Of a stretch of 5,108 bases of DNA, positions 1 through 4,666 are shown one piece after another. Every line of letters begins with the position of its first letter. Positions within the stretch are counted from its first letter, which is position 1. The position numbers were made by a program, and so were the translations under genes. This DNA is from DASUGM01 sp036274055 (GTDB lineage Bacteria > Acidobacteriota > Vicinamibacteria > Vicinamibacterales > SCN-69-37), in NCBI GenBank assembly GCA_036274055.1, contig DASUGM010000339.1, forward strand, positions 1 to 5,108, in the 5' to 3' direction. The notes below the pieces were generated by a model. That model had not been told where the DNA came from and searched no databases. It worked only from the letters and a program-made list of their open reading frames with translations.

Positions 1-582
1 CGAGGTGTGGACGATGATCGGCCCCTGCGTCAGCGCCTTGAAGCGGTCCGCGGCTTCCTGCTCGCGCGCCGGCGTGCGCATCGCGACGACGACGCGGGCG
101 TTGTCCGCGGTCCAGTCGAGCGCGCTGTTGAGGGCAATCGCATTCGAGGATTCGATCGCGACCGGCGCGGGCGGCGTTGCGCCGTCCGTGTTCCAGACAT
201 GGAGCGAGATCGCCGTCGCGTTGGGCAACGCCACCAGCATCGCCAGCCGCTTGCCGTCGCGCGAAAACGCGGCCTGGCGGATGTTCAGCAGTCGATCGCC
301 CAGCGGCAACAGTCGTTTGCCGGTCTCGATATCGACGACCACGAGCCGCGCCGCCGACGGCGCGAGGAACGTCGGATCACCATAGCGGTAGTTGTCAGTG
401 GTCGCGTTGTCGCGCGTGCGCCGCTCAGTCAGCGCGACCAGACGGCCGTCCTCACTGATGTCCTGCATGGACGCGGACACCACGTCGAGCATGTCTTCGG
501 CTGAGAAGGGGCGCGTGGCCTGGGCCGCGCGCACGGCGGGAACCGCCATCAGAGCGATGGCCAACACCAGGGTTTTGCGCAT
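1..582 (-). CDS. S9-family (prolyl oligopeptidase-like) secreted peptidase, N-terminal part only
   Basis: The frame is open from an ATG at 582-580 to the left window edge, giving 194 residues with no stop, so the gene is cut there. Residues 1-20 form a signal peptide: MRK, a hydrophobic run, then an Ala-rich site near VRAAQA. The mature part starts FSAEDMLDVVSAS and has beta-propeller-like segments: DISEDGRLVALTERR (41-55), LVVVDIETGKRLLPL (80-94), and AAFSRDGKRLAML (104-116). This pattern of 'status of the blade, then DG(K/R)xLA' is typical of the propeller that precedes the alpha/beta-hydrolase domain in S9 peptidases. The catalytic Ser-Asp-His domain would lie beyond the window, so catalysis cannot be confirmed. 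The likely role is peptide breakdown in the periplasm or outside the cell. No Shine-Dalgarno sequence precedes the ATG; a TAATAT box lies 6 bases upstream. Another WD40/TolB-like propeller protein remains possible. Confidence 0.75.
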   Translation of the reverse strand, partial: MRKTLVLAIALMAVPAVRAAQATRPFSAEDMLDVVSASMQDISEDGRLVALTERRTRDNATTDNYRYGDPTFLAPSAARLVVVDIETGKRLLPLGDRLLNIRQAAFSRDGKRLAMLVALPNATAISLHVWNTDGATPPAPVAIESSNAIALNSALDWTADNARVVVAMRTPAREQEAADRFKALTQGPIIVHTS

Positions 583-588
583 GCCCGG

Positions 589-617
589 ATATTACGCGCG
601 GCTCGCCAAACTTAAAA
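589..617 (-). promoter_or_regulatory. possible promoter for a leaderless peptidase mRNA
   Basis: On the minus strand TAATAT (594-589) is followed by six bases, CCGGGC, and then the ATG at 582. A -10 box at this distance would place the transcription start at or next to the A of ATG, as in leaderless mRNAs. The absence of a Shine-Dalgarno sequence agrees with this. The candidate -35, TTTTAA at 617-612 with a 17-base spacer, is a poor match to TTGACA and touches the edge of the inverted repeat. This is inference from sequence only. Confidence 0.3.
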
Positions 618-696
618 CTTCAAACTCGAAACTCCAAACTTGGGTTCCGGAACCGAAGAACCCATATTTGAAGTTTGAAGTTTCAAGTTTGAAGTT
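616..696. repeat. A+T-rich imperfect inverted repeat (TTGAAGT-type hairpin)
   Basis: The arms 616-641 and 671-696 are 26 bases each and complementary except at two positions. An inner stem GGGTTC (642-647) with GAACCC (658-663) closes a 10-base loop, and the right arm carries a 7-base bulge (664-670). Each arm is a run of short related words such as AAACTTC or GAAGTTT, so the hairpin is also internally repetitive. Its base composition is far more A+T-rich than the coding sequence around it. It occupies most of the 130-base gap between the stop of the DUF1028 gene (713) and the start of the peptidase gene (582). It could serve as a transcription terminator for the DUF1028 gene, or be a dispersed intergenic repeat; no clean T-run follows it on the minus strand. 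Confidence 0.85.
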
Positions 697-712
697 GACG
701 AGAATGGCGCCA

Positions 713-1732
713 CTAGCCGCCCGAGCGCTTCTTTTCCAGCCACGCGCTGCGAAGAGCCTGGATCAACCGATCGTCAACCAATCCGGGCGCGTTGCCCTGG
801 TAGTTCAACTGCTTGTCAGTCCGGAACTTGTCGACGGCGGCGATGGTTTCCTCGTCGTAGACCTGCAGTTCGCGCGGCACGGGTTCGGGGAACGTCGTTC
901 CGGCGCGCCAGTAGCCGAGCAGGTGCAGCATGCGTTTCAGCTCGACGACGTCGGCGCCTTCGACGCGGGAGAACGAGCGATACCCGAGCCGCCGGCCGGT
1001 CGTGTAGTAGATCCGCTTCATCTCCGCGACCGGGTTTTCGTGTTCGCCGACTTCGATCGCGAGCGCGATGTGATCGTTGCCGCGGCCGGGGTTGTTCGGG
1101 TCGGCGATCTTGATCGCCGCCGACTGCAGGTTGCCCCAGCGCTTGTCGCCGCCCTTCGCGTAGCCGGCCTCGAGCGCGAGAATCATGCGCTCGGCGAGCG
1201 GCCAGCCCGATCCGTCGGTCGCTTCGAACGTCGCCGCGACTGCTTCGATCACTTCCGGGCCGACCATGATGTTGGCCTGCACGGTGTAGTTCTTGCCCTG
1301 CTTGCTGCCGGCCCAGACGCCGTTGTTCTTGCCGGTGTGCGCCGCCGATCGGCCCTGCATGTCGATGACGCCGACCTGGCGCGATTCGCGCTGCTGATCG
1401 CTCTCGAGCAACTGAGCGAGGATGTCTTTCGGCTCGATGCCCTTGGCGATCAGATCGAGTCCGCGCGGCCCGTACTCGACCATCGTCGAGGCCTGCGTGC
1501 ACACCGCGCCGACGCCGGCCCGCACGTGCGGCACCGCGCGCCCGACGAACGGCACGCGCGTCGTGACCGCCGCGCCCGACTGGCCGGTGGCGGGATCGAT
1601 GGCGCAGAGCGAGAACGTCGAGTACTGCGGCAGGCCCTCGGCGTTCAGCGTCACGCCGTCGGGCGCGATGCGCTGGGCGAGGGCGAGAGCCGGAAAAATA
1701 AACACGAATGCGAGAAAAGCGCTTGTCTTCAC
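713..1732 (-). CDS. secreted DUF1028 (Ntn-hydrolase-like) protein with C-terminal putative peptidoglycan-binding domain
   Basis: I place the start at GTG 1732-1730, giving 339 residues. A GGAG Shine-Dalgarno sequence (1744-1741) sits 8 bases upstream, and a clean signal peptide follows (MKTSAFLAFVFIFPALALA-Q). An in-frame ATG at 1789 would add 19 residues encoded by the repeat and is unlikely. Residues about 37-245 match DUF1028: TFSLCAIDPATGQSGAAVTT, RAGVGAVCTQA, YGPRGLDLIAKG, RQVGVIDMQGRSAAHTG, VQANIMVGPEVIEAV, and HENPVAEMKRI. DUF1028 is placed among Ntn hydrolases; its substrate is unknown. Residues about 258-330 (ADVVELKRMLHLLGYW to LIQALRSAW) resemble the small peptidoglycan-binding-type domain often fused to DUF1028. 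The protein probably acts at the cell wall or in the periplasm. The gene lies between two repeat-filled gaps, so it may be transcribed on its own. The family call is strong; the function is open. Confidence 0.88.
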   Translation of the reverse strand: MKTSAFLAFVFIFPALALAQRIAPDGVTLNAEGLPQYSTFSLCAIDPATGQSGAAVTTRVPFVGRAVPHVRAGVGAVCTQASTMVEYGPRGLDLIAKGIEPKDILAQLLESDQQRESRQVGVIDMQGRSAAHTGKNNGVWAGSKQGKNYTVQANIMVGPEVIEAVAATFEATDGSGWPLAERMILALEAGYAKGGDKRWGNLQSAAIKIADPNNPGRGNDHIALAIEVGEHENPVAEMKRIYYTTGRRLGYRSFSRVEGADVVELKRMLHLLGYWRAGTTFPEPVPRELQVYDEETIAAVDKFRTDKQLNYQGNAPGLVDDRLIQALRSAWLEKKRSGG

Positions 1733-1745
1733 TTTTTTCTCTCCA

Positions 1746-1851
1746 GACGTGAAGCTAGTGGAGCGAGTGTAGGCAGTGTAGAGAACCATTGGTTTTCGAA
1801 AACCAAAAAGCTCTTCTCCACTGCCTACACTTCCTCCACTGCCTACACGTC
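1746..1851. repeat. long imperfect inverted repeat built from an 18-base tandem unit
   Basis: The halves 1746-1797 and 1798-1851 are reverse complements, with roughly 30 of the outer 36 positions matching. They meet in a perfect 18-base palindrome, TTGGTTTTCGAAAACCAA (1789-1806). Each arm contains two tandem copies of an 18-base unit. In the right arm TCCACTGCCTACAC occurs at 1817-1830 and 1835-1848. The left-arm copies (1749-1784) are more diverged. The element fills most of the 133 bases between the TPR gene stop (1866) and the DUF1028 gene start (1732). Its left end lies just 2 bases upstream of the DUF1028 Shine-Dalgarno sequence, so a folded transcript would reach almost to the ribosome-binding site. 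It could be a terminator, an RNA-stability element or a dispersed repeat. It is not a CRISPR: there are no unique spacers. Confidence 0.85.
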
Positions 1852-1865
1852 AAGAATCCAAGAAA

Positions 1866-3167
1866 CTATTGAACACTTGCCCACATCGCCCTCAGCAGCG
1901 TCTCATGCTGCCGTCCGGCGCCGAGATGATAGTCCCACCACGGGTCGTACGGGTGGCTCTGCATCGCGGTCTCGAGGCGCTGCACGCGCGCCAGGGCGCT
2001 CTGAAGATCTGCCCGGACCAGCGCGACCTGGCTCGCGCCGAGCAGCGCCGATTGCGCGTCGGGATAGAGCGCGAGCGCGCGGGTGAAATAGACCGCCGCG
2101 CGCTCGGACTGGCCGGCGCCGCGCGCGGCGCGGCCGGCGAAGAGATGCGCGTAGAACAACAGCACCGGATCAGGCTTCGCGGCGATCGCGGCGTCGAGTT
2201 CCTTGAGCGCATCGTCGTAGCGGGCGCGCAACGTCACCAGCCGGCCCAGCCTGATGCGCGCTTCGATGAGCGTCTTGTCGAGCTCGAGCGCGCGGCGATA
2301 TCGCAGTTCGGCCTCGGCGTTGGCCGCCTCGCGCGTCGGAATCGAACCGGCGCGCGAGAAGCCAAGCAGTCCGGCGCTCTGCAGCAGGCGCGGATCGGCC
2401 ACCAAACGCTGACCGCTCGTGCTGCCGATCGCCTGCTGCGTCCGCGGGTCGTCGAGCACCAGCCGGCTGCGCGGCAGCCCGAGCAGCTCCGAGAACGCGC
2501 CGAGATCGAACTGGATCCGTGCATCGAGCGGAAACAGTTGCGCCGCGCGTCCCAGATGCGTGCCAACCTCGCCGAATTGCTGCACGCGCATCAGGTAGGC
2601 CGCGGACGCGTGATACCACGTCGCCACGAACGGATCGTCGGCGGCGCGGGGGCGGCTGAGCAGATCGAGCAGGCCGCGCGCGAACGGCCAGTGGCCGTTG
2701 GCGGGGACGACGCGATCGACTTCGCCGTCGCGACTCTCGACAAACCCCGAGTACTGGTCGAGTATTCGCTTCTCGGGCAGCGGCATCCGTCCGCCCAGCA
2801 TCGCCGCGTCGGCATGCATCACGGCGGCGCGCCGCAGCAGTTGGTTGGCGCCGCGCTTCTGCACCGCGTCCTTGGCCAGCGTGACAATCGCCTTCTCTTC
2901 GGTCGTCGACGTCGTCGCGCCGCCACCGGTGATCGTCTGCAGCGCACGTGGCAGCGCCTCGAAGAGGGTCCGCCAATCGCCGGCAGTCATCGAGACCAGC
3001 CTCGCCACATGCTCATCGGACTGGCCGGGCACGTGGTTGACGACGCCGTCGAGCCAGCGCTGTGCGGCGTTGACGTGCGCGGCGCTCAGTTTGCCCTGGC
3101 CGGCGGTCGGGCCATTGAGCCACGTCGCGATGACGAGAGCGCACCCGAGCGCCGCGACGCGCCTCAT
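1866..3167 (-). CDS. secreted TPR-repeat protein, partner of the VWA protein
   Basis: The start is the ATG at 3167-3165, which overlaps the stop of the upstream VWA gene as ATGA, so its translation is probably coupled. The frame stays open upstream as far as 3410, but that stretch is the VWA gene read in another frame. The product has 433 residues. Residues 1-24 look like a signal peptide (MRRVAALGCALVIATWLNGP...). Helical repeats resembling TPRs occur at about 190-225 (ending HLGRAAQLFPLDARIQFDLGAF), 284-333 (AEAELRYRRALELDKTL, YDDALKELDAAIAAKPD), and 336-404 (AAVYFTRALALYPDAQSALLGA). The C-terminus ends in an aromatic patch, PYDPWWDYHLGAGRQ (406-420). No enzyme motif is visible. TPR proteins are usually scaffolds for other proteins; gene overlap makes the VWA protein the natural partner. 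The middle (about 85-190) matches nothing I recognise. A lipoprotein is unlikely, because no Cys sits at a lipobox. Confidence 0.85.
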   Translation of the reverse strand: MRRVAALGCALVIATWLNGPTAGQGKLSAAHVNAAQRWLDGVVNHVPGQSDEHVARLVSMTAGDWRTLFEALPRALQTITGGGATTSTTEEKAIVTLAKDAVQKRGANQLLRRAAVMHADAAMLGGRMPLPEKRILDQYSGFVESRDGEVDRVVPANGHWPFARGLLDLLSRPRAADDPFVATWYHASAAYLMRVQQFGEVGTHLGRAAQLFPLDARIQFDLGAFSELLGLPRSRLVLDDPRTQQAIGSTSGQRLVADPRLLQSAGLLGFSRAGSIPTREAANAEAELRYRRALELDKTLIEARIRLGRLVTLRARYDDALKELDAAIAAKPDPVLLFYAHLFAGRAARGAGQSERAAVYFTRALALYPDAQSALLGASQVALVRADLQSALARVQRLETAMQSHPYDPWWDYHLGAGRQHETLLRAMWASVQ

Positions 3168-4060
3168 GGCCGATTGCCCCCGCCCGCGAAGTAGCCGGGC
3201 CGCGCGCGAATCGTGTAGCCGCCGCGCGGCGTCCGGACCTCGAGCCGATGGAATCCGCCGCTCGACACGTCCTTTGGCGTGAACGTGATCACGTAGCGGC
3301 TGCGAAACTCGTCGAGGAGGCGCTGCACCGTCGCCTGCAAGTCGCCGCTCGTCTCGACTTCGACGACGTGGCCGCCGGTCACATCGGCAAGGTCGCGCAA
3401 CACCGGCCACTGCTTCGCGCTACCGGACGCCACCGAATAGACGACGGCGTTGGAGCGTTTGGCGCTGTCGAGCAGTTCGTCGGGATCGAGCCAGCTCGAG
3501 GTGTCGCGGCCGTCGGTCAACAGCAGGACGAGCGCGCGGCCGGCTTCGCGCTGCGTCGTCATCAGCGCGACGAAGATGCCGTCGAGGATCGCGGTTTCGC
3601 CGACCGGGGTCACGGCCGCGAGCGCGCGCCGGACGCGGTCGAACGCGCCGGTCAGCGGCACGCGCGGCGCCACCGCGGCGTTGAACGTCGTCAGCGCGAC
3701 GCGATCGCCGCCGCGCAGTCCGCCGAGCAGCGCCTCGCTGGCGGCACGCACGTGTTCGAGCCGTGGACCGGCAGTGCTGGCACTCATGTCGAGCGAAAGC
3801 ACGGCGTTGATCGGCATGTCGCCGACCGAGACGGAGTCGATCGTCTGCCGCACGCCGTTGTCGCGCAGTTCGAAGTCGGCCGCGGTCAGGCCGGCGACCG
3901 GGCGATTGCGATCGGTGACCAGCACGTCGACGAGCACGGCCTGAGTGCCGGCGCGAAAAACCTGCTGCGCGCCGCGCGCGGGCGCGACGAGCAGCGTCGC
4001 CGCGGCGATCGCGGCGCCGATACTGATGGCGTGATTAAGAAGTTTTAATCCGCCCTTCAT
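3164..4060 (-). CDS. VWFA-related secreted protein (TIGR03436-like) with intact MIDAS
   Basis: The start is the ATG at 4060-4058, with GAGG 5 bases upstream; the product has 298 residues. An N-terminal signal or anchor segment (about 1-31: MKGGLKLLNHAISIGAAIAAATLLVAPARG) sends it to the envelope. The next block, VLVDVLVTDRNRPVAGLTAADFELRDNG (42-69), is the hallmark N-terminal part of the VWFA-related family that is expanded in Acidobacteriota. The von Willebrand A fold follows with all metal-ion-dependent adhesion site elements: DMSAS (91-95), Thr156 in GETAILDG, and Asp183 in LLTDGRD. The protein can therefore probably bind a divalent cation and a protein ligand. The C-terminal block YVITFTPKD...GYTIRARPGYFAG (256-293) is also typical of the family. 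It is the first gene of a coupled pair with the TPR protein. The exact ligand and role are unknown. Confidence 0.92.
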   Translation of the reverse strand: MKGGLKLLNHAISIGAAIAAATLLVAPARGAQQVFRAGTQAVLVDVLVTDRNRPVAGLTAADFELRDNGVRQTIDSVSVGDMPINAVLSLDMSASTAGPRLEHVRAASEALLGGLRGGDRVALTTFNAAVAPRVPLTGAFDRVRRALAAVTPVGETAILDGIFVALMTTQREAGRALVLLLTDGRDTSSWLDPDELLDSAKRSNAVVYSVASGSAKQWPVLRDLADVTGGHVVEVETSGDLQATVQRLLDEFRSRYVITFTPKDVSSGGFHRLEVRTPRGGYTIRARPGYFAGGGNRP

Positions 4061-4094
4061 CGGGGCCTCATCGGGTTCGCGTCAGATTGCCACA

Positions 4095-4112
4095 GATGAC
4101 CTGCTTGTCATC
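4095..4112. promoter_or_regulatory. short dyad in the divergent gap, possible operator
   Basis: GATGAC (4095-4100) and GTCATC (4107-4112) form a perfect 6-base inverted repeat around CTGCTT. It lies in the 68-base gap between the divergent VWA gene (start 4060) and the small secreted gene (start 4129), immediately before the Shine-Dalgarno sequence of the latter. A repressor bound here could affect both genes. Dyads of this size arise by chance, and I could not identify clear -35/-10 boxes in the gap. Confidence 0.2.
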
Positions 4113-4113
4113 C

Positions 4114-4119
4114 AAGGAG
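4114..4119 (+). promoter_or_regulatory. Shine-Dalgarno sequence of the small secreted gene
   Basis: AAGGAG lies 9 bases before the ATG at 4129. It fixes that ATG as the start and rules out the overlapping ATG at 4122, which is in another frame and only 2 bases from this site. Confidence 0.75.
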
Positions 4120-4128
4120 ATTTGAACG

Positions 4129-4494
4129 ATGCGCACCTACCGCACGACTGCCGTTCTGCTGGGGCTTCTCGTGGCCGTTCCGGCACTCGGCTTTGCTGCT
4201 CTTCCGCAAGGAACGTCCACCAAGCCGGCGACCAGCAAGTCGTCGACTCCCACCAAGGCCACGGCACCGGCCCCCGCGGTGCACGCGACCAAGGGCGTCA
4301 TCAAATCGGTCACTGACACCAGCCTGGTGATCAGCCGGCCGACCTCGAAGGAGAAAGAGATGACGTTCATGCTGGATTCGACCACGCAGAAGAAAGGCAC
4401 GCTCGCTGCCGGCGCGACGGTCGACGTCCGCTACAAGACGGAGAACAAGCAGAACATCGCCACTGCCGTCACGGTCGCGGAAAAGAAGAAGTAG
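4129..4494 (+). CDS. small secreted Lys-rich protein, possible DUF5666-like beta domain
   Basis: The start is fixed by AAGGAG 9 bases upstream; the product has 121 residues. Residues 1-24 form a clear signal peptide (MRTYRTTAVLLGLLVAVPALGFAA). A low-complexity linker rich in Thr, Ser, Lys, Pro and Ala follows (about 26-52). The folded part (about 53-117) reads GVIKSVTDTSLVISR..., then EMTFMLDSTTQKKG, LAAGATVDVRYKTENKQNIATAVTV. This rhythm of short beta strands ending in 'G.xVDVRY' and 'AxxVxV' resembles small OB-like or DUF5666-type domains. The resemblance is judged by eye and is weak evidence. The C-terminus is AEKKK. There is no catalytic motif. The gene is divergent from the VWA gene across a 68-base gap and is followed by a strong hairpin, so it is probably transcribed alone. 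The function is unknown. Confidence 0.8.
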   Translation: MRTYRTTAVLLGLLVAVPALGFAALPQGTSTKPATSKSSTPTKATAPAPAVHATKGVIKSVTDTSLVISRPTSKEKEMTFMLDSTTQKKGTLAAGATVDVRYKTENKQNIATAVTVAEKKK

Positions 4495-4512
4495 CCCACC
4501 TGATACACACCA

Positions 4513-4564
4513 CTGAGGGAGACGGCCGGGGACGGATCGCTCCTGGTCCGGCCGCCTCCCTCAG
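4513..4564 (+). terminator. G+C-rich hairpin after the small secreted gene, probable terminator
   Basis: CTGAGGGAGACGGCCGG (4513-4529) pairs with CCGGCCGCCTCCCTCAG (4548-4564): 17 base pairs with a single A-C mismatch and an 18-base loop. It starts 18 bases after the TAG stop of the small secreted gene. No T-run follows the stem, so it is not a standard intrinsic terminator. It may still end transcription, protect the 3' end of the mRNA, or be another intergenic repeat. Confidence 0.6.
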
Positions 4565-4586
4565 CGCGGAGTGTTCGGCGCGGCGG

Positions 4587-4592
4587 CATAAT
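4587..4592 (+). promoter_or_regulatory. possible -10 box at the palindrome edge
   Basis: CATAAT (4587-4592) matches TATAAT at five of six positions and overlaps the first bases of the left palindrome arm. If used, transcription would begin around 4599, so the 5' leader of the regulator mRNA would consist almost wholly of the hairpin. I see no good -35 box upstream, so this is a weak call. Confidence 0.2.
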
Positions 4593-4666
4593 GGGGTCGC
4601 GTCTTGAATTGACGTACGGCGCGAACCGGGCTGCGCGCCGTACGTCAATTCAAGACGCGACCCCAT
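4591..4666. repeat. perfect 33-base inverted repeat ending inside the response-regulator start codon
   Basis: The arm 4591-4623 (starting ATGGGGTCGCGTCTTGAATT) is the exact reverse complement of 4634-4666, with a 10-base spacer AACCGGGCTG (4624-4633). The right arm ends with the A and T of the ATG at 4665. The TCTTGAATTGAC core flanked by GGGGTC is reminiscent of REP-type palindromes mobilised by IS200-like (RAYT) transposases. That is recollection, not a search result. No target-site duplication is visible around it and no transposase gene is in the window. As RNA it would fold into a very stable stem that sequesters most of the start codon. Confidence 0.9.

Noticed and set aside
1733..1789. 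Upstream ATG start for the DUF1028 gene
   Set aside because: The 19 extra residues come from the repeat, while GTG at 1732 has a good Shine-Dalgarno sequence and directly precedes a signal peptide.
1746..1851. Tandem 18-base units as a CRISPR array
   Set aside because: The copies are contiguous without spacers, are in opposite orientations in the two arms, and no cas gene is present.
392..2086. Long open plus-strand frame of 564 codons
   Set aside because: It lies opposite the DUF1028 gene and runs through both long repeats; its translation is Arg/Ala-rich with no family resemblance, as expected for an antisense shadow in G+C-rich DNA.
1869..3194. Open plus-strand frame of 441 codons
   Set aside because: It is the antisense of the TPR gene; the translated sequence is low-complexity Arg-rich with no signal peptide or motif.
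3168..3410. Upstream extension of the TPR gene to an ATG at 3410
   Set aside because: The extra 81 residues are the VWA coding sequence read in another frame. The ATG at 3167 begins a signal peptide and forms the ATGA overlap.
3248..4048. Open plus-strand frame of 266 codons
   Set aside because: It is the antisense of the VWA gene, whose MIDAS motifs and family blocks identify the real coding strand.
4591..4593. ATG at the start of the left palindrome arm as the regulator start
   Set aside because: It is out of frame with the receiver domain, and the receiver frame has a stop at 4605-4607.
4591..4666. Palindrome as an intrinsic terminator
   Set aside because: It ends inside a start codon, has no T-run, and does not follow a gene end directly; a separate hairpin already follows the small secreted gene.
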